A stretch of 64,000 nt of DNA from assembly GCA_026119935.1 (NCBI GenBank), contig JALRMH010000041.1:124001-188000 (forward strand). The letters run 5' to 3'. Source of the stretch: Endothia cerciana (Eukaryota; Ascomycota; Sordariomycetes; Diaporthales; Cryphonectriaceae). Shown piece after piece: positions 1 to 11,898 of this stretch. The position numbers and the translations under genes were made by a program. Below the pieces are notes generated by a model. That model was not told where the DNA came from. It ran no database searches and saw only the letters and a program-made list of their open reading frames with translations. How positions within the stretch are numbered: the stretch's first letter is position 1; every line of letters begins with the position of its first letter.

Positions 1-2
1 AC

Positions 3-316
3 GACTTCAACGCACAGGTGCTAGGCCACGACTGGCTCCGGCACAAGGGCTACGAGAACTGCTGGGGCGTCGGGAGGCACATCATGGGGAGCCAGATCTT
101 TGACTACTGGTTCGACCCGAGCAGGTTCATACTGGAGCACTACGTGGACGGCGACCTGCTGGACAAGAACTACCCGACTCAGCATACCAAGGCGAGCCCG
201 GACAATCTGCATGTCTGGGGTGAGTCTGCTTTATGGCCCCGTCGCGGTATTCAGCCTGGGTTGTGCTGACATTTCTCAAAACAGGGCCCGACCTGCCGCC
301 GACATTCCTGACATGA
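3..316 (+). CDS. VOC-family extradiol dioxygenase-like protein, 3' end only
   Basis: The reading frame enters from the left edge and is cut there. Splicing a GT-AG intron at 220-284 (gtgagt donor, aacag acceptor) joins VWG to PDLPPTFLT and a TGA at 314-316. The visible part carries the pattern of fungal extradiol ring-cleavage dioxygenases of the glyoxalase/bleomycin-resistance (VOC) superfamily: GRHIMGSQIFDYWFDP followed by FILEHYVDGD. In that family the His and the Glu are metal ligands, so this would be the end of the second betaalphabetabetabeta module. Known members cleave catechol-type rings using Fe(II); the substrate here cannot be told. The neighbouring acyl-CoA dehydrogenase relic would fit a former aromatic or acyl catabolic locus, but that is inference. 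The 5' part lies outside the window. Confidence 0.75.
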
Positions 317-692
317 ACGAGATTGTCCACAGGCCTCGCAGCTGAACTATCTGGCAGGGATTCACTATGACAGGGCGGGGACCCCCTCCGGCAATCCTTT
401 CTGCTTTACATGTTCACAGCAGTTTATTTGTTTGTCTCAACCGGACCGTATGTCGACGCCCACAGCTCATATGTCGGCGAGAGCATGAGTTGCTGCATGT
501 GCCGCCTCCTGACACCCACATTCCCTAAATTCACGATCGAAAGCACCATGGCATTGTTGAGGAGATCTCCAACTGGCTGATCGGCATCATATGCCATACT
601 GTTGGACGTGACAATCATTGGTTAGCAACGCACGTTTCAGGAGACGTTCGGTCTTATGCAGCAGGGCAGAAATTTGAAGCAGACTGTCTAGC
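317..692. other. Intergenic, nothing recognised
   Basis: No convincing coding frame, RNA or repeat was seen between the dioxygenase 3' end and the acyl-CoA dehydrogenase relic. Confidence 0.5.
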
Positions 693-1310
693 TTACATCC
701 CCATCGCCTTGATGGCATCTGTGACGGCCTTGACCGCAGCCTCGCTAGAGTAGACCTTGGCGCCATGGCGAGCCCCCGGCGCGCGTCGGTAGTCTCCCGG
801 CCCATTCGCCAGGGTGTGTGCGGCCTTCCATGCCATGGCACGGCAGGCCTCGGCCTGTACCTTGATGTCTGAGGGTGTCGAAGGCCCCCGGCGGGCTGAC
901 GTCGATATCCGCGCGCGCCACCAGAAGGATCATGACCGAGTCCTCCGGGTCGCCGCCGTCCACCGTGGAGGTGGGCGGGTTAGTGACGTCCCGGCAGACC
1001 ACGCACGACAGGTCGGCGCCCTTGAAGTCCCAACCAGACGAGTTGGTCGCCCAGATCTTTTCCCCGTTCAGCTCCCACTACCTGCCGCCGTCGACGAGCC
1101 AGGCGGTCGTGCCTGGCCCCAGGACGCCCTTCTCGGGGAAGTCAGCCACGCCCGCCGGGCTCGCTGAACACGAACGAGGCCAGGAGGGTACCCTCACGGC
1201 TGAGGAAGGGCTCGAGGGACCGCCGGGTCACGGGCTCCTGTACTATGTTGAGGGGCGTCACCCCCAGCCCCGTCGTGAGGACCGTGAGCGGGGACAAGAC
1301 CCATTGTTAA
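693..1310 (-). pseudogene. Acyl-CoA dehydrogenase pseudogene
   Basis: Read on the minus strand, three separate frames give consecutive pieces of one acyl-CoA dehydrogenase (ACAD, flavoprotein). In order: TPLNIVQEPVTRRSLEPFL and LLASFVFSEPGG (about 1285-1165); then LNGEKIWATNSSGWDFKGA and SVMILLVARADI (about 1075-910); then DYRRAPGARHGAKVYSSE and AVKAVTDAIKAMGM before a TAA at 693-695. Family members run about 400 residues; only roughly half is left. The frame changes after SEPGG, a TAG interrupts just before WELNGEKIW, and the frame changes again after the GAFDTL segment. No single splice model restores it, so it is called a pseudogene. The N-terminal third is missing, and the usual C-terminal tail after the AINAVG-like motif is absent. 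The broken residue order matches fungal ACADs related to the nitroalkane-oxidase type, but subfamily assignment is unsure. Confidence 0.75.
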
Positions 1311-4019
1311 CGTTACGAGGTGGCTTGAAAAGATGAGGAGGGCCTCGGCGTCTGCCTAGATGATTAGTATCGTGCAGGAGCTGTCTACACAATCGAAATG
1401 GAAGATGTGTAAGATGAACGAGGCTGGCTGTGTAGGACTAACACATGTCTGAAGCCAACTCAGGAGAATTCTGGAAACCAACGCCAGGAATCAGGGATTG
1501 ATGCGCATGCAAATGGCACTTGATACTTCACGCCGGGTAACCAACTGATATTTGGGGCTGAAGTGGAAGAGCTGCTCTGGACAGTGCGGAGTATGTAGGC
1601 TTGGGCACCTGCGGCCCAGCAGGTCCAACAAGCCAAGTGCCTCGTGACAGACCGCCGCTCAGAAGTTCCGCACATAGGTATAGGTACTATCGGGTATCAT
1701 ACCCCCAACGGACCAGAGGATGGTCCACCAGAGGCCACCACGGACACAGAATTTCCCATCTCATATAATTTATTAATTTACGCTTAAAGAAGTAAAGGGT
1801 TCAGTTAATAGCTAAAGCCTTGAACCTGGTAAGATCATAAATCAAAGAAATATTCTAGTAATAATAATAATAATAATCATAATACTACTAAATCAAGGTT
1901 TGAAGAGAATAATACAGGAAGGAATAATAATTCTTATAATTCTAATAACAGTAGAAGATGAAAACCTGGTGATGCTGATAGACTGAGTTGAAGACATCGC
2001 AAGATTAGGAGAGGTCAAGACCCTAGTTGATAACTGAAGAGAGGTCGGACCTCAAGAAGCCCTCAAGCACTGCCGCACTCTAATTCCTACCACTTCTCTG
2101 GGCTTCAGCTGGCGGCTCAACAGGGTGCCGCAGGCGAATTTAGACGATACCGAATACGCTGTCCTCCGCCGGTCCCCCGAAGGGTTCTCTATATATTTTG
2201 GTGGTGTTTCATCCGCTAGATACCTCTGTCACCTTTTCCCCTATGCGTGGTAAATCATATCCTGTAACCAACAGCATGAATAGCAATGGCGCTATTTATT
2301 CAATGGTATATGTTATTGGATCTCTAAGCTCCCCATTCCTGCGCTAAGATCCTTTTACTGTTCGGAGTACTTTTCTGCAAATGCTGGGACCTAGGTGAAC
2401 ATTCCCATTGGATCCTCGAGGGCCAACAACATGTTGGCCAGAGTTTTATAGGCACCTTGCCCTAGACGAAGCTCAATTCACTTATGGGACCTCCCTATAG
2501 AAACAAGACGCCAATCTTACTAGAGCGACCTGGATCGTCAGCATAGTATTGTTCCGCACAGGCTCGTTCCTTTACTTCTAATGCTCCCGTTCATTCTTCC
2601 CGCCGAAGACGCTCGACTTACCTTTTTTCTTCTTTTGAATCGCTCGCTCGTAACAATGCCCAACCAAAACTACATAGCAAATCGTCATAATCTCCCGCGG
2701 GGGCCGATTGTCAGCATGCCAGTGATACGAAAGATAGTAGGTCCCAGAGGGCGTGAGTTTTGGAGCTTTTTCGATCCAAGCAACGCACAACCAGTGGCAG
2801 AATCCTTGAAGGAAGAAGTATGCTAACATTTCAAATTGAGTAAAAGGTTTGACGAGTCATCTCTAGCAAGGACGCAGTTCCAACGGTCGGAGCCCAGCTC
2901 ATGGTATCCATTACAGCCATAACGGACCAGATCACCTGCCTCCTAATAAACTCAATGTCAAGATCAGCTTTCATTGCCTGCGTGATGGCTTGGTATTTCT
3001 ACCCTGGGGCGTGCTTTTCACCGAAGGGCAGGGGGAGTTCACTGAACCTGGCAGCGCACATGTCGTCAAGGACGAGGACTGGATCGGCCTTGGCGGATAT
3101 CCACTACTGCACTTGTCATGGAGGAGGGAGAGACCAAGGGAATTTGTGCTCAGAAGGTGAGAGAAGCGCAAGGAATGCTTGCGCAGGAAAATGAAGCTGC
3201 AGAACAAAATGAAAAGAGGCTACGGAATGGGTTGTTTGCTAAACTTCGTCGAAGCAAACCAGAAACACCGCAAGGACAATGTGCGACGCAGTAAACTACA
3301 GGCCTTACTATACCCCTTCAAGATATGCTTCTGATGTATTCATGGAATAAGCACGGTGATAAGGCACTCAGGTGCCCTCATGTTCTGTCTTTTGCTCTGG
3401 TAGGATACTGGAATACGATAACCCTACCACGTCTCTGTGAGTCGTGCAATCGCCCGGGGTTCCGCTGGCAGCACTGCACATAAATGCCGGCGGGCTTGCA
3501 TCTACAGTAATCCCAGACCCAAGCGAGTTGATCTCATGGTCATCGATGTATTCTTCGGTCTTTAACCCCACCTGTCGACGAGGGACCTAAAACTAGCCAT
3601 GCCCATACGTCAGGCGACGGAACGGCCGAGGCTGAAAGAGACGCAATGAGCGAATTTAATGACATTGTGAGGAGACGAGTTACTGCGTCCTGATGTCTGC
3701 CCTGCCCGCACACATTGACCTGCAAACCCCTCGCCTCAGATGTTCCGAGCCGCGCACCAAAAGCGAAGCCACGACTACCTCTCACGCCATGACGACCGCA
3801 AAGGGCGTCCTCAAGCCTATCATGCAAGTTTTGCAAACGAGTAGTGACAAGCCTTTGGGGGGATTGTGCTAGTCACTGATGGCATTGGTTGATTAGGGTA
3901 TAAGAAAGTACTTGAGACATTTGAAGGCTCTCGTCATGTCCGCGTATTTACGTCGAGGACCGTTGACATATGTACACACGAACGCATCCTGATGATCACG
4001 TAGTCGTCGCGTCGGTATG
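1311..4019. other. Gene-poor stretch with an AT-rich, RIP-like segment
   Basis: No gene is supported here. About 1740-2030 is markedly AT-rich, with TTA/ATA-rich runs and many stops in all frames, like decayed repeat DNA. The small open frames around 2580-2830 and 2900-3840 show no domain, signal peptide or clear splice partner. Confidence 0.5.
1857..1877. repeat. (ATA)n microsatellite
   Basis: A run of about six ATA/TAA units lies inside the AT-rich segment. It is a simple repeat with no sign of function. Confidence 0.8.
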
Positions 4020-5860
4020 CTACTGCTGGCCCGCCTCCGCGGCACCACGTTCGCCCTGCTTGTACAAGTCCAACAGCTCCTCCCGCAGGTTTGTCAGCTC
4101 GCTCGTCGACCTCTCCTGATTCGTACCCGGCATCAAGCCGGAAGCAGGACCCGTTCTAGCCGATGTCTTCCCAATCTTTTCATCCTCGTTTAGACCCATA
4201 CGGAAGCCGAGCGGCGACAGCCCGACCACCTGCTCAGAGTCCCGCCCGCCCTGCATTGTCGTCCGGGTCCCAGATGTCCACGAGCTCCCGGCGGAGACGC
4301 GCTCCGCTGCATCTGTCGAGTTGGACCAGTGGCTGGTGTAATATGCCCTCGCATCTTCCGGGGAGAATGCAGGCTCGGGCTTGTTGATCTCGGAGGTTGT
4401 GGCGTCCAGTTCGGAGATGTAGGCTGGTGATTGGGGCAGGACGAGACTTGGCATAGGCAGCAAGCTTCCCCCCCCGGACGTCATATCCCTGGCTGAGACA
4501 GAGTACTGACTCTCACTCTGGGCGGCATGGGTCCTACTGAGACCGTCGGAGGACTTCGTCGATCGGCTCCAGAAGCTCATCGCGTTCAATCTCAGGGGGT
4601 AGTGCCCACCGGACCGTTTGAACCAGCTGGATACACTCTTGCGGGTGCTGGCCGGGTGGACCGGGGCCGGCTCAAGCACTGCGTTGGGGTATCTGGGATC
4701 GTGTCGCTTCTCATCCAGGTAGCCATGTACAGAGTGAACAGAGTCGACTTCCTTGACTTCGTCGGGGTTTGAGCGGCTAAAGGGTAGTGGGACCTGATTG
4801 AACTTGAAGTAGCTGCGCTTCTTGTTGGACAAAGATTCATTGTACAGGCCGTGCTTGCGCCGCCGTCGACGACGCTGGCGGATCAGCATGATAGCCCAGA
4901 TGATCCCAACGAGAAAGCCCACGCCGCCTGCAACACCAAAAATGTAAGCATTTTGTGTGACCAAGATCCAGACCACAGGAGAGACCTACCTATAGTTCCG
5001 AAGGCTATAGCGAACTTGTTGTTGTTTGGCAGTGGCGGGAGATGGTGGCCGCCGGTGCCTTTGCCTCTGTAATCGTTAGACTGGCCTCCTCTGTCTTGCT
5101 GCCCAATGACGATACTGCTGCCGCTGGGGAATGACGAGTCGGCCAGAGCGGTACCGCTCGAGGGCGTAGCGTCCACGGTGACGGTGGATACAGAAGAGGT
5201 AGTCAGCCATACCGTGGTGGCCGAGGGCATAGTCGAGGAAGAAGTAGTGGGCTCGCTCGTCACTGTCGCCAATGCACTTGATGCTGCTAGGGCTGATGCA
5301 GCACCAGGAGAAGTTGTTGGCGGCGGTGTTGACACTGAAGTGGAAGATGATGCCGAGGTCGTCGGCACCGTCGTCGGTTCAACCGAAGTTGATGTGGAGG
5401 CCGTCGACGACACAGTGGAAGATGATGTCGACACCGTCGTCGACTCAATAGAACTCGATGCCGGGGCTGCAGTCGCCGCCGGAGTGAAAGTTGGTGTGCT
5501 CGTCTGGTTGTCCTTTTTCTTGTCCTTGCTGCCTTTGTTGTCCTTCTCATCCTTTTGACCACCATTCCCACCGCCGTCCCCACCTTTGTTGCCGTCGCCA
5601 CCGCCGCCGTTACCTCCGCCATTTCTGTCGTCACGCTCCTTGAAATCCGCTTGGTCATGCTCCCTCTTCGTCCCATCAGCGACGACGCCTGCCGCCCTGT
5701 GGTGGATGAGTTCATCCTGGTCACGCATGGCAGAGGCTGCTTGCAGGAGATTCCTTGGTTGTTTTCTAGAGTTTGTGGATAGTGATCAGCGAACCAGAGC
5801 GCTTAAAAGCTAGAAACTCACGCAGAGTAGTCGACGTCGTCGATCTGAGACTGACCGCCA
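4020..5860 (-). CDS. Single-pass membrane protein with mucin-like Ser/Thr-rich ectodomain (Mid2/SKG6-like)
   Basis: The protein has an N-terminal Gly/Asp/Lys-rich stretch, a long Ser/Thr/Ala/Pro mucin-like region (about 4.98-5.55 kb), one hydrophobic span (GGVGFLVGIIWAIMLI), a run of basic residues just inside it, and a 300-residue polar tail. This layout is that of fungal wall-stress sensors and SKG6-type plasma-membrane proteins: glycosylated outside, short helix, signalling tail inside. Intron 4928-4989 (gtaggt...ttgcag) joins the two large open frames in phase. A second likely intron, 5766-5821 (gtgagt...ctctag), joins a further upstream piece reading IDDVDYSA to KQPRNLLQAASA. The true start and signal peptide are not settled; WCLLGSAHG just upstream looks like the end of a signal peptide whose ATG may be in another exon. 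From the internal ATG at 5728 the product is 548 aa. Function is inferred only from architecture. Confidence 0.65.
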
Positions 5861-8114
5861 TGTGCTGATCCTAGGAGGCACCATCTCTGGATGACCAGCT
5901 ATCTCCAGGGCTCAATCCGATCATGTGCCAGACCTCGATTTCCATACGCCGTTGGATGCGTCGTCTAGCTCATCCAGGAGCGCCCCCAACAAGCCTGAGT
6001 CTGGGAACGATTAGTGGTGGGATGCCGAGGGATCCCGTAAGTAAAGAAGCGAGGGGCCCAGCCTCAAGTCAAGCATCCGGGCTTGCTCTACGCGAGCCAG
6101 CACGCTGCACCAGGACGAGAACTCGTCAATGAGTGTTGGGGTAAAGGTGATTAGGAGCAGCCTTGCTAAAGATTGTAAGAAAAAAAGCCACCCGAGCCAG
6201 CAGGAGGAGAGTTTGCAAGAAAAGGAGGGGAAAGAGAAAATAAAAAAGATCGTCGCGGACGACGAAAGATTGCGTGCCGAGCGTGTCAGAACATGATCAT
6301 GCCAAGAGAAAAGACCGGATGAAAACCCGGCATTGGGATCACCAACAAGGAAGGCATAAAGGCAAGAAGAATTGAGAATAAGAAGGAAAATAAAAAACTG
6401 CGGTCATCCACGTATAGGACCGACAACTCAGGAGCATGTATTCGGCCTGATCAACATCATGCAGATGGCGATTCCAAGTTCGAGATCGCATCGACAACTG
6501 TGCAGCCACGCGGCTCACTAGGTAGTGGGTATCATCGCAACATCATGCGGCGGATGCGCATATCGGATCGCAGAGCCTCGAACGAATGGATTTACATAAC
6601 TCCTCTGGGATGGTTAGTCGCAGACGTCGCTCTGGTCCCGGCGGCTCTCTCATCGCTGGTGTCAAGGATCCCTGAAATCGGTCGTGAGGTGTGTACGTCG
6701 CGACGTTTCAGCGGGGTGGACGTCCTCGTCGCGTTTCAGATTTTGGCGGCACCCCTTGTCTTCGACAGGCGGCTGCTGCACGCAAGAAGAAAGCTGGTCG
6801 GTGCTTGACAGCCGGACAGCGTCGCACTTGCAGTGCATCCAAGACGCTGATCTCCCATTGTAGTACCCCACCGCGGGGGCAGATATCCGCTGGATGAAAG
6901 CAGAAGCCTGCCAGCGGCTATTTGGACGGGAATAGCGTTGGGCAGTCGCAGCCATTCCGAGACGGCGGACGTGAGACTGTTTCCGAGACTCGCCTCCAGG
7001 TTTGAGAGGGGCCATAGGACCGCAGAAAAAGAGATAGAAGGTATAAAGATGAGTTGGCGATCAATATGCTTGAAGCCCTTAAGGTTGTTTGAGACTCTGC
7101 AGTCCGGAGTCGGCACCAGAAAAGCACAAACATGAGGGACGCTTCGACTGGTTGAGGAAGCCACACCATGGCCGCGTCCTGTCCTGATGCCTGCTACTCG
7201 AGAGCGCGAGACTTGAGATCGTGTTGGCTCGTCTCAACATTCAGCCAGAATGTCGGCCAAGATAAGGTAGGATGAGGTAGGATGAGGTGGGATGAGGTAG
7301 GTCCTCCAGAAATGCTACCAAGCAAGTGGCACAACATCTGTCGTGGCATTATAGCCGTGACGATGAAGGCACATGCGGTATGCGCTACGTGCCCAGGATG
7401 GAACGATGTCTCGAACATGCTTGGTCACATGGTGCCGATGAGAAAGATCAAGTCTCAGCATTAGAGGTAGGGCGCCCCACGGTGAGAGGCTGTTTCCCAA
7501 GGGAAGAATGGAAGGTCGAGTGACAAGTTCCAGAGGGGGTGAAAGCTGCGGATTGCAAGTTTGGCAGAAAAGAACAGAAATTCGATAACCAATGGGTGTA
7601 GGTGGGTCCGGCTGGCAAGAGACCACACCCTGCGGCCCCGCTCCTCCTCGCATTAGAAACTAGCATAGGACTTGATGGTATCCAAATCCAATATACACCC
7701 GCAAAATAGGCCGGAATAATTAATTGAGTCTAAGGACAAAACCATGAAAATTCTCTAATTGTGAGCGTGAGCTTCTTGTTTTGCCAATGAACATGATATT
7801 TGTGATTCATGATGAGCACAGACAAGACTGAAGGCTGGCAATCAATCAAAGTGTGCATGTCGCAAGGCTGTAGGACTGGGATTGAGCAGGGTCAAATCGG
7901 GGTTGGAATGCTCAACATATCTGAACATTGACATTATTACAGAACCATAAACATACTTCTTACCCCTCAAGATTTCTTCACTTTAAGTTGCAATGCTTGC
8001 TGTCGTCACCCTTGATTCATTCCTTTCAACCACTAAGACACATTAGCAAATCGACTCCTAGATCCTGTGCGATGTCCGACGCGTCAATAGGGAATCTCAC
8101 ATCACAATCTATCT
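5861..8114. other. Intergenic, gene-poor
   Basis: The 5.9-6.4 kb part is probably the promoter and 5' region of the mucin-like gene; 6170-6260 is purine-rich on the plus strand, which is a CT-rich tract on the coding strand, common in fungal promoters. Small overlapping frames at 6660-7170 and 7190-7670 have no recognisable domain. Confidence 0.45.
7261..7300. repeat. 10-bp minisatellite, four units
   Basis: Four near-identical 10-bp units of the form gatgaggtag stand head to tail, with one or two substitutions. No function is visible. Confidence 0.85.
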
Positions 8115-8770
8115 TTATGAGATCTGTGTGTACAGGTTGATGCTTTCAGAGGTGGGAGGTGGTTCTTCATGATAATGCTTCAGCTTTCGACGTTCGGAAG
8201 TTTCGAGGCCAGCATCCCTGCCTCTACGATGATCACGATGATCAGTCCCCACCGCAGCGATCTTCGCCCACTTGCTTTTCTGTGACAGACAATTCACCCA
8301 TGCAGTAATGTTTCACGTTTATGGGTGTCAGAACACCTTAGTCTCATGCATTACACCGTCCATATCCTCCGGTATCTTGTTCATCTCTTCGACCTACGTA
8401 CCGTCACTCTTCACGCTATTCACAATACTCAAAGTTGTGATCTCTGTTGGCCACCTTTGCGGCTTGTATCCCGCCATATCACGTATCTTCCCTTTCGTGG
8501 CACCTAGGTGCGGCGAACATTCTCGACAGCCGTATGTGCGCCCCGTCAGGAACGCCCCCACCTCTACGAGAGGCAGACACACGTCAGGGGTAGCAATACT
8601 CCTGCAAATGCTACCAGGACGCAAGGTCTTTGCGAGGCCCAGATTCCCATTACCGAGCCGCACGCATCATGACACTGCTTTAGCCCAGCCGATCTTGAAG
8701 AGAAAGCGGAGATATTATCAGATGAGATGAGGAGTTCTGCACTCCCGCTTCGCTCAGGTGGCATACCCAT
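8115..8770 (-). CDS. Possible multi-exon gene of unknown function
   Basis: Doubtful call. Minus-strand frames look like successive exons: a start at 8770 or 8764 (MPPERSGSAELLIS), an exon beginning near 8578 with RTYGCRECSPHL then KIRDMAGYKPQRW, a plausible gtacgt donor near 8400, and pieces reading EEMNKIPEDMDG and KSKWAKIAAVG further on. The CxxC followed by HL recalls the first half of Yippee-type zinc proteins, but what follows does not match that family. Splicing could not be resolved in one continuous frame. It may be a decayed gene or chance. Confidence 0.2.
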
Positions 8771-8787
8771 GTGTCATACCCATGTGT
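8762..8787. repeat. 13-bp tandem duplication
   Basis: The 13-mer catacccatgtgt occurs twice in immediate succession. Confidence 0.8.
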
Positions 8788-11475
8788 CGACTGTGATACT
8801 TCTCTTCTTTTCCCTATGTAAATTTTGTGTCATCTTCGTCCGCCTGCAGAATCCTTCGATCCGTTTGTCGAAGGCTGCTGGGTTTACTTAGACAAGAGAT
8901 CTTCAATCAAACAGGGACGAGCAGCGCCAAATCCAATACCCACGTCCGATATAGTACTACGAGATCCTTATGATTCATTTAACATTTCTGAGAATCTGCA
9001 TGGTGGAACAGCTACCTCCTGATCTTTTACGAAAGATCCAGCACTCACGTCACCCTCCCCTCCGCAAAGGGATCTGCTTACATAAGCAGAACATCGTCCT
9101 CCGAAATTCGAATCACTTCAGCAAGAGCTTTTAGCCACAGTGCTTAGTCCTGATATACAACCTATCTCAGTTAGATGGTATAAGCCAGTGTCCTTTCTAA
9201 TATTACCAGTGTAACCATCTGGACAATGCTATTTTATTACTTACGTAGGGGCAGTGGAACGGCTGTTGCATGATTATTAGTGGTGATGGATTACAATCTA
9301 GGACGTTGGCTGCTTCTTATTGATGTTCAAGAAGTTAATCTAAAGCATGGGCTTTAGACTGTCCAAGGGTTTGTGGAAATTTTCATAGTGATTGACACGA
9401 TCTGTTCTCGATGCTTTATTGTGGTGGTGGCCGGGCTTCGAAGGTTGCGAAACCTGTATTCATCCAGCCTACTTAGAAATTCGATCATTGCTCGTCATGG
9501 GAAGGTAAGCACCTCCGCAATTCATTGCAAACCTTGCGCAGTAAAAGCCAGTGCCAAGGTTAGGATGAAATAGCCGTTTGCGTTCTCATCAGCATCGCTC
9601 GCGTGGGCAAAAGGGGACGGAACTGACTTGCAGGGTGGCAAAGACGGTGTAACTATTGATGCTGAACGTTAAGAACTTGGTTCTCTGAGGGAACCGCTCA
9701 ATTCGAGGGGCCGTACATGATATACCGGTCTTTGTTAACCACACTCACTAAGTTGGTTGTTGGCGCAGTGGTCAGATTCGTCTTTCCACTCTCGAGTCCG
9801 CTAGCCTTCAGCAAGCTACCTTCCCGCAGTTCCCTCCACTGAAAGCTGCTTCGGACATGGGTACGACTCACCGGGCACGGTACTGGGGAACATGTTGCTG
9901 TCAAGACGCCATAAGACTGCTCGGCAGTGCCCCATTGGGGTTTGTTTTTGCGGTTGTCGGGCGTTGGGATATGGTGAAGGGATCTCGTTGGTGGGCGGTC
10001 TATTTTGGTCAGGAGGAGGCTAGCTGTTCACTTTAGCGGCGTACCACCTGGTTTTTCTCGCTTGTTTAGTAGTCTCAAGACGTAGTAATGACTTCACAAA
10101 ATATTAGAGTTTCGGACCTGGCATTGAAAGCGAGTATTCCTATTAGTCTAGGACTTTTCCATCTGTGTTCCTATGGAACTGGCATATCATCTCCTTGAGT
10201 TGCTAAGGTGAGGTTGAGCTCACCTAGAGACCGTCACTGGACACACCTGCTTAGTAGATTCAGAGGGTTTCAAGGATGATCATAGGTAGCACGGAGATAT
10301 TGCATAATCTTACGAGGGTTGTGATTATTTGACGTCAACGGAGACCATGATCCTCATCTGACTGAACAGGCATAAGTTTGGGAACAATGGGGTGTGAATA
10401 GCATGATACGTGGTCGTGCTATCGGAGGAGATAGATGGGATGGTAATGCCTGCAGTGTTGGAGGTCTAATTTCCGTCAGACGTGAGTGATTTGTGAGTTG
10501 AATATTCTACAGTTAGTGGTGCGGCTTGGAAGACAAGCTATATCTAGTCCCTGATAAGCAGTTTACCGGTCCCGCGGCTTGAATATTTCCTTTAGGACGG
10601 TATATCTACGCTACTTTATTTTGCTGCCCATTTTTCATGCCTAGATCAAATCATGGAATACTAGTGTTAGCTGGAATACCTGACCGTACTTGCTCTCTGC
10701 GGGCACAACACTGAGCATACACAGCCTCTCGCCCCTTACCGAAGGGTTGGTCAACATATGTCGAACCCCCATCACGAGCAAAGTCCACACATAAGCGAAG
10801 GAGACAGTCTCATTTATGAGCGAGATCCCCCGATGTTAGCCCAGATCTCTTACAGGATAAACTTGGAGTCTCTGTCGTGGTTGAAATGAATTAGGTCATC
10901 TATGCATGTTTCCCTGATATCATTCTTCATGGCGAGCTCGTTGGCGAAGACATAACGTCTAAATTCTGGTGACGACGGCACGTGATGTGTCTTGGCCGTC
11001 GCTGTCGTTACGAGCCATCTGGATGATGGCTGTGCTAGATTCCAGATCAAGCGTCTACATGGCCTTTCCCCGGAGTATGACGGTCGCCGTCCCAATGTGG
11101 GGCAATGTTAACATTAGGTGAAAAGGAGAAAAACAGAAAGGAAAAAAGGGGTGGGGGGAACATCCGTTCTGGAAAAGAAGATATATTGATGGCAGTTCCC
11201 AAAACCTCGGGTCAATGTAAAGGTTTGCTCTTATTGATAATCGATTATGATCTGGTATGAATGGCTCATTTTCACACCTCTGACTTCCTCACCCTACTCA
11301 GTGCCACTTCTTCCCAGGCTTACCGTAAGCTGAACCACCGGTTACATATAAGAAGACCCCATCACGTCTGACCACCCAAAGATGCTCTAAACAAATTGCA
11401 GTATCAACAACTTCACAAATATCCATATTCTATGGAATATCTGCGGTCTAATAGCCCAGAATCAAGAGCCTACGC
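8788..11475. other. Gene-poor stretch
   Basis: No supported gene in about 2.7 kb. One minus-strand frame at 10850-11095 (ending EFRRYVFANELAMKN then IDDLIHFNHDRDSKFIL) has protein-like composition and could be a remnant exon, but no family was recognised and no splice partner was found. A purine-rich run lies at 11117-11165. Confidence 0.4.
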
Positions 11476-11770
11476 TATGGATCCCCAAGTGCTCACCCTT
11501 CCCGGCGGCTAAAAGCTGGAGTACGCCGTCTCCGGCGCCCAGGATGGCTTCCCGTTCGTGTTCTTCCACGACACAGTGGGTTCCTACGTCCCAAATCCAA
11601 CAATGAGCGCTGCGTGCTCTGCAAGAGGCGTCCGGATTATCACACCCTGTCGACCGGGCTATGGCGGCTCGACAGGGAAGCCCGGAAGGCAAGTCGTGGA
11701 CTTCGTGGATGATGTCCAAGCCCTCTTCGATCACCTGGGTGTCAAAAGGTGTATCGTGCCGGGAGCGCTC
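11476..11770 (+). pseudogene. Alpha/beta-hydrolase pseudogene, 5' fragment
   Basis: From ATG at 11476 the frame reads MDPQVLTLPGG, meets a TAA, then continues KLEYAVSGAQDGFPFVFFH, GVRIITPCRPGYGGSTGKP and VVDFVDDVQALFDHLGVKR. This is the start of a fungal alpha/beta-hydrolase fold protein, in which the segment before the nucleophile elbow reads FFHG(T)PGS and RIITPxRPGYG. Two defects are plain: an in-frame stop replaces the residue after LPGG, and the HG-containing oxyanion segment reads HDTVGS. Similarity ends near 11765, before the GxSxG nucleophile motif would appear, and a (TA)n tract starts about 90 bp later. The rest of a roughly 270-300-residue enzyme is absent. Confidence 0.7.
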
Positions 11771-11855
11771 ATTCAGTTAGCACTAAACCGAGGGAAGACA
11801 AGTATACACTCCGGACTGACAAGGAAACCTGTAGTGGCACTGAAGATGGTTCAAC

Positions 11856-11857
<2 letters not shown>

Positions 11858-11896
<39 letters not shown>
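11858..11896. repeat. (TA)n microsatellite
   Basis: About 19 uninterrupted AT units. It lies just past the point where the hydrolase relic loses similarity. Confidence 0.97.

Positions 11897-11898
<2 letters not shown>

Noticed and set aside
5106..5558. Plus-strand 150-aa frame rich in Val, Asp, Glu
   Set aside because: Antisense of the Ser/Thr repeats of the mucin-like protein.
7261..7300. CRISPR-like repeat array
   Set aside because: Units are 10 bp, contiguous and without spacers; a minisatellite in a eukaryotic genome.
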